A stretch of DNA of 56,216 bases from Pleurotus djamor. Taxonomy: Eukaryota; Basidiomycota; Agaricomycetes; Agaricales; Pleurotaceae. The stretch lies in NCBI GenBank assembly GCA_029747585.1, contig JAPEVF010000275.1, positions 1-56,216 on the forward strand, in the 5' to 3' direction. Position numbers and translations under genes: made by a program. Of the stretch, positions 1 through 11,200 are shown piece after piece. The notes beneath the pieces were generated by a model. The model made no database searches. It was given only the letters and a program-made list of their open reading frames with translations, and was not told the DNA's origin. The first letter of the stretch is position 1; each line of letters opens with the position of its first letter.

Positions 1-131
1 CGTAGATTTTCATCCGGCACGTTCGTGTCCATTTTCGCCATTCCCATATATACGTTTGGGGACATTGAGGACATCGGCCGACGGGTTGGGATGTCCATGT
101 CCATTGTGGCTATAGGCGCTCTCGTCGGCCA

Positions 132-683
132 CAAAGTTGAGGATGTTGAAGTGGAGCGCGTTCGGATGCTCGGATGATGGGTTAAGAGACAAGCCGCGTG
201 GGCGCAAAAATGAAACACCCATTGGCACTGACTCATATAATACCTCTGGAAAACCTTGAGGCTAAGGTCTGAATCTTGGGATTTAAGCTGAGATGGTCGT
301 ATATGTCTTGGACTCCAAGGAATAATGAGTCAAGACCGCAGTCAGCATAGAATAAATGTTGACATCCTAGAAAAAACGATCAGAGTTAAACAGTTCTCAC
401 GGTCAATAGGTCATTCCCACAGTCAGTGATAACTCAAAGGCGACGATCAGGTACATTATTGACATCACCAGTCAGAAAGAATTCATAAATTAATGAACAT
501 GCCATGACGTTGACAGGTGGCGATGTGATGGCACTTAAGAAAGGCGCCCGTGCAAGCCCGGAGGCGTAAGAAACGGGCCTTCATTTCATTCCGGACCCGT
601 AACTGTACGAATCATCGACCTCAGAGAGCGAGGAATCCCCTGCGCTCGCGCACCGAGCCATCCCTCCTGATCCAAGTCAGTTT
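132..683. repeat. Direct repeat copy 1 (about 553 bp)
   Basis: This stretch is repeated almost perfectly at 3348-3901, in the same orientation. By eye the only differences are two one-base length changes in short runs (ggg against gggg near 180, and tct against tcct near 307). It ends inside the donor site of the first 51-nt micro-exon, where copy 1 reads gtcagt and copy 2 gtaagt. The two copies enclose about 2.66 kb. No TG...CA ends or primer-binding site were seen, so an LTR pair is not supported. A recent tandem duplication of a roughly 3.2-kb unit is the simplest reading; an assembly duplication is the alternative. Confidence 0.85.
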
Positions 684-831
684 CCCAGTCCCTCCGTCTA
701 TATCTGCACTATGATGCTGGCTGATATATGCCGCGTAATAAAAGCAACTGATTATGCGCTCTACGCATCGTCGACTTCAGAGAGCGAGGAATCCCCTGCG
801 CTCGCGAACCGAGCCATCCCTCCTGATCCAA
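625..831 (+). repeat. 51-nt micro-exon pair (array part 1)
   Basis: Two segments of exactly 51 nt, at 625-675 and 781-831, each follow a TTCAG or CTCAG acceptor and precede a GTCAGT or GTAAGT donor. The intervening intron would be 105 nt. Read in symmetric phase 1 they encode nearly the same 17 residues, with the core EESPALANRA (H in place of N in the first). The same unit occurs four more times at 3843-4346. The start and end of the parent gene are not recognised. It could be a living multi-exon gene or the decaying remains of one; no known domain is seen. Confidence 0.6.
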
Positions 832-1364
832 GTAAGTTTCCCAGTCCCTCCATCCATATCAGCATCATGATGTTCGCTGACACTGTTTACGTCACAAAGC
901 GAATGAGCACCCACTTGTGACTGTGGGCCACCGCAGGGCGTGGCATGAACGGGTCCGTCTCAAGACCTTGGAAGGTTAAGTAATGGGGTGATACACAAGT
1001 CCAACTTGTCCAAGGCGGCAGACCACAGCGCCAATATTCCCGTTTAGCGTGCGCTGCTCTAGCCGGCATTTTCAAAGGGAAAAGCGGTACTCTGAATGTG
1101 TTCGTTCTGTGGGACTGTGGCACGAGGTGGGTAACATTCACTCAGCTTGAAACAGCCAAGAGCGGTAGGACATTGGCTAGGACCTTTCAAAGCCCGGGGA
1201 AAGATGAACGACTAGCTACGATGACAGCGAGGAAGCGCGATGGCGGAGTACATAAGTAGCAGTACACAACACTACTAAACAGGGCTGAACGAATGTGATA
1301 TGAGTCTCAGGAGACCCCTCATGACTAGTCGTCCTTTTTGGTGTCCCCTCCATCGTAGTACCAG

Positions 1365-1800
1365 TGAAATGGAGTCAATCTGTATAGTCAACGTCCGTGA
1401 GCGATCCCTCAGCGAAAATAAAAGTAAGGAAACTTACCTCCGTCCCACTTGTGTCCCACGCGACACGGATTCATGCTTCCTGGTGAATCGGGACACCAAA
1501 TTCAAGTTTGCGCCGAGGAGGAATGGCAGGGGGGATAAAACGGAGGCGGATGGGCTCGAAAACGGCGCCACATGAGGCCTTCCACGACTAACCACCCTTA
1601 GCTTGGTGGGCCGGGGGTGGCAACAACAAAATAGAGTCGTTCTGTATAGTCAACATCCGTGAGTGGTTCCAAATGCCAAAGAAAGCAAAGGAGGCCCACC
1701 TGTGTCCCACGCTGCGTGAGTTCGTCCTTGCTAGTACGTCTTGAGACCAAAACCCGAGATTTTGTATCCAGCCGGCCCCTACTTCGAGCTTGAATATCTC
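1365..1800 (+). repeat. Diverged tandem repeat pair with splice-like signals
   Basis: Two diverged copies lie about 258 bp apart, at roughly 1365-1550 and 1625-1800. Both contain TCTGTATAGTCAAC, then TCCGTGAG (donor-like), then a segment ending TGTGTCCCACGC and a further stretch rich in GAGACC/GGGACACC. Spacing of the blocks is conserved while the filler has drifted. This suggests duplicated exon-intron units rather than a simple satellite. No long reading frame or known domain supports a product. Confidence 0.45.
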
Positions 1801-1929
1801 TTGGGCGGGTCGATGTGTTGGCTAGTCCTCGTGGGATCTTCTTCATGTCATGCTAACACCTCTATGATTGGTATAAGACTGAAGTGAGAGTGAAAACTTC
1901 GACTTCTGTGTGCCTAGGTACGAGGAAGT

Positions 1930-2990
1930 GGTAGGCTGGATGGAGGTCATTTGATTCAAAGCCTACGGCGTTGATGGGCTGGCTGTGGGTAGCTGCGAAG
2001 GATGGTAAGTCATTCATAGACTTTTCGAAGCAAAGGGAACCGGCACAAACGCACCTGGTTCATTTTCCCCAGAATTGGCCAAATCGTCGAACTCGAATAT
2101 CTCGGCAACCGCTCGACTGCTTCTTTAACCCATCTGATACCCTGTTCATAGTGTTCTAGGGATACTCTAGCGCATGAGATCAATTCTGAAGTCGAAATTC
2201 CTGAATGGGTATCCCAGAGTACAAGGAGAAGGAGGGTGTTGTCGGAGGTGGTTTGATTAGATACCTACAGCTTCGAGGGCTTGGACGAAGGTGTCTAGGG
2301 TATAAGGTAAGTCAATTAGAATGTTATCGAAGCAACAGAAACTGATAAAAACGTACCGTCTTTGATTTCCCCCAGACCCGGCCAAACCTTCGGCCTTGTA
2401 TATCTCCACAACGAGTCCCAGTTTCGCTTATCCCTTCTATTATCCTCCTCGTGATATTAGAATGATGCTTCAGAGCATAAGACATAGCCGTCGAAGTCGA
2501 TTTTTCGACTTGTGTTACTCCAGGTACCAGGAGGACAGCCTCAAGGGGTCGGCTGACAGTAGCTAACGCATACGGTAAGTCGTTTATGAGGTTTCGAAAG
2601 CAAAAGAACTAGATGGAAACACACCATTTTTAATTTTCTACAGTGCCAACCACAGCAACGACCTCAAATATCTCCGCAACGACTCATCGATTCATCTTCA
2701 TCTTTCACGATGTTTCTTTTGTATTGCTTATCGTCCTCTATCGCATATTTTCGGCGCTCGCGAATTCAGAAATCGTGGTTCCGGGGGTCCAGCGGGGCGG
2801 GTGTGGCAGAAGTGCCTCCGAGGACTCTGGTACCGCCGGCTGCGTATGCCCAAAGGGTGTAGAAAGATAGTTATGACACTTTAAGAGTGAGAAAAACAGA
2901 GGAAAAGTTACTGCTCACTTTTTCCCCCACAGCCCGGCCCCGGCCAACTAACCACCTCAGATATCTTGCCGCAAATGGTACTGTTGGTCT
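1930..2990 (+). repeat. Four diverged intron-bearing repeats, period about 270-305 bp
   Basis: Each unit has a donor-like GGTAAGTC (near 2004, 2308 and 2574; lost or diverged in the fourth), then an A-rich stretch ending in a pyrimidine tract and CCCAG or CTACAG (near 2072, 2373, 2643 and 2932). A similar downstream block follows, of the form GGCCAA...TATCTC.GCAACG. Donor, acceptor and downstream block keep the same order and spacing while other bases vary. The pattern is that of tandem exon duplication, parallel to but different in sequence from the 51-nt array. No complete protein can be assembled with confidence. Confidence 0.5.
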
Positions 2991-3347
2991 CCGTTGTTCA
3001 AGGTAATTGTTCGTGTATATGTAGCATTGACATAGCGCCCGTATTCAACCCTTCGGTCATGGTTTCGGGAGGTTGGGTTTCCGGGGGAGGAAGGTTCTGA
3101 TAAGTGGGGACGATCCAAGTGCGGGGTAGCAAGCCGAAAGTAATTGGATTTCTCTTAGATATCGTCTGTGAGTCGTCTGCATTGGTGCAAAATTGAGATA
3201 TGAGTGTTTGAGCTGTAAGGGGAGGTGGGCGCACCATTGACGTTTTTCGTGGGCTGCAGCCCTTCCCTCCAGCTCATCCATCCCCTTCGGAGCTGTGCCA
3301 AGACCTTTCCCTAGAGTATATGAACCTTTGCATGCATCGTAGCCAGC

Positions 3348-3901
3348 CAAAGTTGAGGATGTTGAAGTGGAGCGCGTTCGGATGCTCGGATGATGGGGTT
3401 AAGAGACAAGCCGCGTGGGCGCAAAAATGAAACACCCATTGGCACTGACTCATATAATACCTCTGGAAAACCTTGAGGCTAAGGTCTGAATCTTGGGATT
3501 TAAGCTGAGATGGTCGTATATGTCCTTGGACTCCAAGGAATAATGAGTCAAGACCGCAGTCAGCATAGAATAAATGTTGACATCCTAGAAAAAACGATCA
3601 GAGTTAAACAGTTCTCACGGTCAATAGGTCATTCCCACAGTCAGTGATAACTCAAAGGCGACGATCAGGTACATTATTGACATCACCAGTCAGAAAGAAT
3701 TCATAAATTAATGAACATGCCATGACGTTGACAGGTGGCGATGTGATGGCACTTAAGAAAGGCGCCCGTGCAAGCCCGGAGGCGTAAGAAACGGGCCTTC
3801 ATTTCATTCCGGACCCGTAACTGTACGAATCATCGACCTCAGAGAGCGAGGAATCCCCTGCGCTCGCGCACCGAGCCATCCCTCCTGATCCAAGTAAGTT
3901 T
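3348..3901. repeat. Direct repeat copy 2 (about 553 bp)
   Basis: Second copy of the repeat at 132-683, same orientation. Its right end runs into the second, longer part of the 51-nt micro-exon array, so the duplication junction falls inside that array. This fits unequal exchange between array units. Confidence 0.85.
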
Positions 3902-4346
3902 CCCAGTCCCTCCATCCATATCAGCACCATGATGTTCGCTGAAACTGTCTACGTATCGAAGCGAATGAGCACCCATTGTACGAATCATCGACCTCAGAGA
4001 ACGAGGAATCACCTGTGCTCGCCGAGCGAGCCGTCTCTCTTGATCCGAGTAAGTCTCCCAGTCCCTCCATCCATATCATTATGATGTTGGCTGACGCTCT
4101 CTACGTAAAAAAGCGAGTGAGCACCCCCTCTACGAAGCATCGTCTTCAGAGAACGAGGAATCGCTTGCGCTCGCGAACCGAGCAACCTCGCTGAACCAGC
4201 GTATGTTTCTCCACCCATAATCTCATACTGCGATTACGAGTCGTGTCTACGTAATAAATCGAATGAACACCCACTTTACGAATCATTGACTTCAGAGAAC
4301 GAGGAATTCCCAGCGCTCGCGAACCGAGCAGTCTCGCGAAACCAGC
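3843..4346 (+). repeat. 51-nt micro-exon array, four units (array part 2)
   Basis: Four segments of exactly 51 nt lie at 3843-3893, 3998-4048, 4150-4200 and 4296-4346. Each follows a consensus acceptor (CTCAG or TTCAG) and precedes a consensus donor (GTAAGT, GTAAGT, GTATGT, GTAAGC). The introns between them would be 104, 101 and 95 nt. Only phase 1 stays open in all units; it gives variants of a 17-residue acidic then Ala/Arg-rich module (core NEESPVLAERA, NEESLALANRA, NEEFPALANRA). Because 51 is divisible by 3 and phase is symmetric, units can be added, lost or skipped without a frameshift. Further splice-like blocks follow at about 4407-4530. Product and function are unknown. Confidence 0.65.
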
Positions 4347-4945
4347 GTAAGCTTCTCCACCCATCATCTCTTTGACGCTTCTGTTGGAGATATAGAAGCT
4401 CAGTGTCCACACTACCTCTCATCAGACACCGTGTCACTCGTTATGTCTCCCCACATTCACTCTGACGGTACGGCATTTGTCCACCTCCGTGTATCACTGT
4501 TGCTCACATCTTGGACGCCAATACAGGATCCCGGTACCCCCTCTATGCGTCGACGTCGTCGTCGTAAGACTGACACCCACATGTCCCACCCACATGTCCT
4601 CGTTAATTCTATGTACCTGGTACTCGTAACACACCCCGATCAACACGGTGGCACTTGTTCACACCTATTATCCCTGCATACCCGTTTTTGAATCAAGTTG
4701 TGAGTCGTAGAAGGAACAGAACGCTGTGCTATCGACGAAGGCGAGTCAACGAAAGACATAACCGGATTAACTAAAGCCAACAAGCCCATTGCTCTTGGAT
4801 AGCAAGGTCGAGCAATTCCTGTGCAAACGCCACCCCTTTTACACCCTTATGCAGCGAACCAGAAATGTTCGTGACGAGGGGACCTGCTTCCGTCCTGGTG
4901 GCGCAATCAGTTTAACAGAAACAGGGTCACAAAACGGCATTGCAA
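4347..4945. other. No firm gene; possible 3' exons of the micro-exon locus
   Basis: Donor- and acceptor-like sites occur (acceptor near 4407, donor near 4468, acceptor near 4528), which may continue the micro-exon gene. No domain or convincing long reading frame is present. Short CGTCGT repeats lie near 4550. Confidence 0.3.
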
Positions 4946-5858
4946 TTACCAGTCAGCGAACACTCCCACTTGGACTCCTCGAGTGACGACGTACACCGTG
5001 CCCGTGGTGTCAAGGGAGGGCGATGCGTATCTGAAACCACGAGGAACGATTCGAGCGTTGCGGGGAATGGGGGGAATTACTGTGCGGTTGTGAAGAAGCG
5101 GTCCGTGGCTGCCTGAGCTGCCACGGCGTTCACTGGGGAGTAATTGAGCAGACGGCGGTGTCCTAGTAGGGGATGGATGGCGAGGAGTACGACGGTTTGA
5201 AGTGGCGGCATTTCGGGCGTCTTGAGGATTGGGAGGATTGGTCGTACGGTTGTCTCGAAGCGGTCTGTGGTTGGCTGAGCGACCTGGGCGTTCGCTGGGG
5301 AGTGAGTGAGTAGGCGGCGACGTATGTGGATAACGACCGCGTGAGGTAGTGGATTCAAGGCCATCACTGGCAGTGGCACCCGTCCGCGTAGTGGGACACG
5401 ATGTTGGAGCGGAGACAAACGAGTCTGAATCAGAGGAGGACGTCTCGTCAGGAGAGGACGCTCGGCGATCACCTTCATCCCAGAGCCTTTCTAACTCCAT
5501 CCGCAGACGCTCACGTCCAATCAACAACGTCCTCAGCCTCTGAGGTGGAGGCGTGGAAGACGAATGGGAATGGGAAGACATTCGCTCAACCGCATCTGCC
5601 GCTGCGATCAAGGCGTAGCCCATTCCTCTAGCTTGAGAAGGAGTCAATCCAAGAGCATGGAGGAGGAAACCTGTTGAAATGTTCGTGCGCGAGCTCACCA
5701 CGATTCCACAACAACTCACCTGGGGCGGACGCAGCTGAACTACCAGACATGGAGGGACGACGGGAAGAAGAAGTCGACGTAGAGGTTTTTATGGCCGGGG
5801 CTCTAATCCAAGAATAGCTGTTGCAAATTGCAATGGGTAGGGAACGCTGCGATGTCAA
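4946..5858 (-). CDS. Unrecognised low-complexity protein, two exons
   Basis: I do not recognise this gene. Exon 1 starts at 5858 and ends near 5720 at a GTGAGT donor. Exon 2 begins near 5671 after TTCAACAG and runs to 4946; the phase-1 junction joins the two open frames cleanly. The product would be roughly 285 residues. A short region (LGLTPSQARGMGYALIAAAD, then a predicted helix containing LLIGRERLRMELERLWDE) precedes a long Pro/Ser/Arg/Asn-rich tail with two imperfect copies of a block containing LPSER.G.S..H.PL..NRT..PP.P..AR. The tail duplication suggests slippage or repeat expansion. It could be a genuine nuclear or disordered protein or a decaying gene in this repeat-rich area. Confidence 0.4.
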
Positions 5859-6332
5859 ATGTCAAATAAGCTAGGTATCACAATACGTGCATATGGGAGA
5901 CGTCTCCTTCGCGGACCAAGAAGACGCTTTCGAGTTCATAGTTTAATGGCCATGGCGCGTGGTTGACCGGAGATGGACATTTAGGTGCTAGGTCCAAGCA
6001 CGTTGTTGACAGTCTCTCCTATCCCGTGAACGGTAAGTACACATCCCATCTCGCACCGATAGCGACCACGAAGTTCGAACCTGCACTCGGCGAGTTCCAT
6101 ACAGGTCCGATCTGATCGAGGCGAGACGTCACGTCCGCTGAGTGGTCACTTCGACCAGCAGACGGGCCGTGTCATTCATCGGTGTCTCACATCCCCTTAA
6201 GGTCCCTCTCGAACTCACGTCCGTTTCTCAGAATAAATTCAGTTCGGTTCCATGGCCTAGCATTGACTGGCGCGCAGCCCACGTCGGAAAATTCATTCTT
6301 TACCCAGGCGATTACGTTCGACTCTAGAGCAC
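5859..6332. other. Intergenic, nothing recognised
   Basis: No domain, RNA gene or long open frame with coding character was seen between the two minus-strand genes. Confidence 0.5.
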
Positions 6333-7842
6333 CTACGGCAAGCACTTACACTTATGTACGGTGTAGGACTCCCTAACCAAGTACAGCAAACATGTCGTGC
6401 ACCGAACAAAAAAAGTGTGACAGATCTTCTCCTCGACGCCGTACGCCCACATAGCGAAGTAGGAGGGTGTCGCGCCATCCTCTGCCTCATCTGCCTCTGG
6501 CCAGTGAGTCAGTGGGTGTAAGGTGGGACCGATAAAGCGAAACTCACTGGGACTCTTGACACCTTCACTACAAGGATGAGTGGGGTATGAATCACCAAAC
6601 AGGACGAGGGAGCAGCGCTGGCACTTGACAAATAGCCGCTCAAATATGGTATGCTCAGCGCCGTCGCCCCAGAGGCACCAAGATCTGCGACCCGTATGTT
6701 GCGGAGGAGGGATGCGATTGTCAGAAGCAACGTAGGGTACCCTGACACAGACGTACGGCGCACAGGATGACAACGTGTGTGCGGCTGGGGGGTCACCCTC
6801 GGAGTCGGAGTCCAGAATATCGTCGTCACCGCTATCAGTGTCCACCCAGTCTTCATGCTTCGAGGTGGGAATCCATAGTATCGCACGCAGCTGTTTCTCG
6901 TGGGCTTCAGCATGGAGGGAATCTGAAATCATGTGAGGACACCGATGATCTGATGGCAGCGAGAGAATGGGCCAGTCACCAGCATCGTCTTCCATGTCTT
7001 CCTCAGCCATATCAACTTCCACCCACTTGCCGTCCTTTGACAGGCACAACTTTTCCGTCGAACAGAGCTCTTCCTTGGTGCGGCGGCGACTGTTGGATTC
7101 AACATGCATGAGATCTGGTAAGGCGCGATAACATCAATGATTTGCATCAGAGGGCTGGCATGGGGCACTCACAATGACGGGGGGTGTACTCTGCGGAGTC
7201 AGTGACAGATAGACGAGCACGGTTCATATCCACTGCATTGAGGTGAATGGCGGAACGTGTTTTGTGTAGGCGGATCCGACGTTACCTTTGAATGGGCACG
7301 GGTTGCCAGTGAGAGGGCACTCCAGAGTGACATGGCCATCATGGTTCACAACCCGGACGTGGACGTTGTGGAAGCAGTGTACTGAAAATTGGAACGACCG
7401 CATATAATCTCTGACCAGGTTGGGAGTAACCAAGGTCTCATGTATCAGAGGACTACAATGGGGATGAGGGGGTTACGGCATTCATGGTTGGAGGGAACTC
7501 ACTAGGGGAGGTATACGACGTCACCGCCAGGACGGCACTGCCAATCGTAACTGGGTATCCCGAGGGCAAAGGCGTGGAGCTTGGCGGCGAGAGCTGGCCA
7601 TTGGTCTGGTGATGGGGAGGGTGGATGGGTACGAGGCACAGTTTGGGACAGCATTCTTGGGGGCGAGGGCGTTCAAGAGCCAACGTTTCAACGTTCAAGC
7701 GTGAGCGACCATTGTGTCTTCTCAACCTTTTACGGCGATTAGGGCCCTTGGGCGGGGTGACAAGACCGTCAGAGGAACGTGGACGAGTGAAACACGTTGC
7801 CGTGAAAAGATCGTCGCTGGTGGAGCATGGCGTCGCGGACAC
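6333..7842 (-). CDS. Unrecognised protein with duplicated CxxC...HxC modules
   Basis: At least four coding segments read leftward. An N-terminal basic/Pro-rich segment starts near 7842. A second ends at 7286 and contains ECPLTGNPCPFKG. A third is at 7173-7232. A last one runs from 7114 to the stop at 6333. The 7286/7232 and 7173/7114 junctions have GT-AG signals and matching phase; the first junction, near 7500/7444, does not resolve in frame. The last exon has an acidic middle followed by two related modules, FVKCQRCSLVLFGDSYPTHPC and FVRCTTCLLYLVRESYTVHKC. Each has two Cys pairs or Cys-His ligands in the order C-x2-C-x(11-12)-H-x-C, as in a small zinc-binding fold. It lies just downstream of the KDZ gene and may be cargo or a relative of KDZ cysteine clusters, but this is inference. 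Confidence 0.45.
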
Positions 7843-8248
7843 GCTCTGCCTCGCAAAGATCGTCGCTGCCAGTTGAGGAACGATGAGTGGAACGATGATC
7901 GATTGATCAGATCAATGCGTCTAGCTGACTCAAACTTTCCCCACGGGTGCGGAAGTAGAACCTTTTTGTTTTGCCAAACTCCCATTATTAAGGCTGTTCA
8001 CAATGATATCTGATAATTGATCCTAGTCGAACGATGGGCATGGTACTAGTGCTGTACTGGATCGAACTTTCAACACAGGAGGGATTTGACGTGCAAGAGC
8101 CGATAGCAACAAGAACTCTCGGAATTCACGAAGAGAATCATTGGGGGGGGGAGGGGNTTCATTGACAGATGCAACACTGGATTCGTTCGAAGCCCGTGAT
8201 GGTTGACCCGACCAGCTGACATGGCAGTTCCTTTGCTGTAATGGGAGC
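7843..8248. other. Intergenic, with a poly-G/N ambiguity
   Basis: No gene was recognised. A G-run followed by one N lies at about 8144-8157. The KDZ/Ulp1 gene ends at 8249, so its 3' UTR and perhaps the transposon end should be here; no terminal inverted repeat was identified by eye. Confidence 0.4.
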
Positions 8249-11200
8249 CTAATCATTGCTATTTCCATTTCGCCGAGCGAGTAACGACCGGCAGACTTCA
8301 CGGAACATTGGCATGTCCTCTTCCTGGAGGCCAGAAATATGATGCCCACGAAGAACCGATGCCACGGTGGCGACTACCCATAGACCGCAATCATACTCAT
8401 TTCGCTGCACTGGGCTGGTCTATATGCAAGTTAGCTAAGGGAGAATGGGATTGTCTGGGCTTACGCAAGTGAGCTTGGTCAACCAGTTTCGACCATCAAG
8501 TTCGAGAGGCTTCAGCTTCAGCTTCAGCTTCGCCAAGTGCAAGCACCTCACCAAGAGAGTCAAGACAAGCTAGTGATTGAAGATGAGCAGCGGGCTGCGG
8601 AGTGAGAAAACCCTACGTACATGGAGGTCACTCTCCCAATGACTCCTTGACCCGAAGCTATCGAATACTTCAAGTGTCCGGGTCTGTAACCGAGCGACAC
8701 ATAAAACCCAATGCAATTGGCGAGGTCGGTGGATGGGAATAATGAAGACGTCCTTTTCCCAGAAACGGGTGACGGATACCATATTCCACAGAGCTTCGTC
8801 ATTGACTTTGCCAGCCACATGGACGAGAGCGTAGGTATCAAATATGGCGTATTTGGACGCGGTAGGGACGATCTCGCTGAAGCACAAGTTCAAGGAGTTG
8901 ATGCAAGCTGCGTTGAGCCAGCCACGTTGATTCATGAGGCGTTTCATATCATCTTCATCAAGATTGAGGGCGCCTCTGGAAGCTGAACCATGTTGAGGGT
9001 GAGTAGCCGTTGAGATCGACAGAAAAAANGTCCATGGCGCCCAAATCCACGTCAACCCCCTGCTATTTAGCGAGCAACGGAATCAGGAAGGGTGGAGGAA
9101 TCATAGATAAAGGGACGAACCATTGAAACCCATTGCAACTTTGGAACGTCATAGCGAACGTTAATGGGAGCGGGGATGACACAGCGGACGATCTCAATGT
9201 CATCGTCACTGTCCGGAGCGACCGGTGAACTCGCACGCGGCCTTGGGCGTTTTGCCTTAGTATCAGCTCCGGTGATGAATGGTCGTTGCCTAGCAGGTGT
9301 GCTAGTCGAAATGGCATTGAATGTGACATTCCGCGGACGGTGGTTCCCCGATGTGGAGAGCCGCACCGGCGATCCTAGGCTCTCGACGTTGATTCGTCCT
9401 TGGGGATGCCGCTCGACATGATGGCCATGCGGGGAGAAGTTGGGACACAAGAAACTCTGGGGTGAAAAGATACCTCGAGGCAGCGAGGAAGGTGGGCCTA
9501 CTGTCGGCGGTAGGGACGCCGAGAAGAAGTATGCATCGTCGTCGGCCGCAATGGCCAAATTCTCGCCGTATGATACTCGATAATGAGAGGAGCTGTGGTC
9601 TGGAGTGAAAACCTCATACGGACGCTGATTAGAGCTGGCATCTGGAGTGGCGTAGAGTTCAGAGGAATGTTCACAATCAGGACCATCGGGCACATCAAGT
9701 GCATCACAATCCGAGTCTGAGTCATGGCAACCACCATCAAACTCGAGCAAGTCACTGAGGATGGCCGCTTCAGCATCCTGGGGGTTCGGTTGGTGCTCCT
9801 CATTGAGGCACATATCGTTGAAGATGTGATCGATCTCGTCATCGACGGCACGTAGGGAGTGGTGCACATTTGGAGTACTAGATCTTCGAGTGTTGACCAC
9901 CCCATGTGAGGCTAGGGCATGAAAGACGTCGACTGATATGGAATTAAGGCGTGATCGAGGGATGTCCGTGGATGCCCAGAGAGAGGTTAAAGCCGATAAT
10001 TGTGATTGGTAAAGGAGGATAGGCATCTGCAAGTGCGAATCTTGTGGAACGAAATGAGTAGAAAAGCGGGACAATGGGCGGTTCACTGACTTTCTTGCCG
10101 CCGAAGAGCGTATTCGGTAGCGGCCATCTCTCTGGCCAACCAGCCGCACATATTGTCGACCTCATCACATAACCGCCTTTTCTCTTCATCACATCGCTTC
10201 AATTTTAGCATCGCGCGGATGCCACGACGCGCGACAGCGTCAGTCAGCCATCGCGCGGATTGCTTGTAAGTCGAGTCGATCCAGACGTCTTCCATCAAGT
10301 CATCGCAATTCTGCAGTGCGTGCAGTTCCTCGGGCAACCGCGGTGGGATTGGCACTGTCCAATCATCTGAGCTCGTCTTTGCCTTGTCCACAGCGATCTG
10401 GCGCTTCAAGGCGTTGCGTAATATATTATACTTCCGAATGGAGGCCCGGAGGGCTGGGGCCCGCTTTGAAATTCCCTTGCGAGTTTGTTGGTGAAGACGG
10501 GTGCCAAGAGCTTGGCTGCGGCCTCCGACGGCCTGGTCAAGGCGTTCCATCTCGAAGAACACCCCCGTGGCCCGCTGTCGGATGCTTATCTTGACCTCTC
10601 GCAGTAAGAGAAGCAGCTTGATGGTGGCGAGGGACAGCCTCTTGGAAGATGGCTGGGACACTGGGATCTTCAATGTCGCGTAGGCTTCTTCAACTTGAGC
10701 GTTCAACGCATCACAGGCGTCTTGAATCTGGTCGGTCCCCACCTTCATACGTTTTAAAAAGGCCTTGGATGTTTTCAAGCCGTTCCTCCACTGATCAAGA
10801 TCACTTTGGAGCTTGAGTACGCCTTCAATCTCCTTTTTGAGCAGCGAGGGGGCATCTACATCGTATGTAAGTGGTGGTCAATCAATAGATGCCCCAAAAG
10901 AAACGTACGGGCGGAAAGAGAGAGCTGTGCGTCCCTCTGCTCGTCCCAAAGGGATGCCAGAGTTGCAATTGGAATGCCGCAGTCATCCAACACCAGGGTA
11001 GCTTCCAAATCCTTCGGTAGAACACCGTTCTTCGACCGGTTATGAACCCAACGGCCCAAGTCTCTGCGACCGGTGATTGCAACATGGCCCAGGTGTCGAT
11101 CAAGCAGCCAGATTCGTTTAGACGCCTGCGGGAGGGAATCAGTCAGAAACAAGTAGACTTAGTTCTCACACCAACCCCTGCGTTGCGCTCGAGCCCAATC

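Noticed and set aside
132..3901. LTR pair of a 3.7-kb retrotransposon
   Set aside because: The direct repeats lack TG...CA ends, a primer-binding site and any retroviral-type frame between them; the interior consists of splice-flanked repeats.
15..4700. CRISPR-like array from the regular 51-nt units
   Set aside because: The setting is eukaryotic, the unit is coding and bounded by splice sites, and the spacers between units are related to each other rather than unique.
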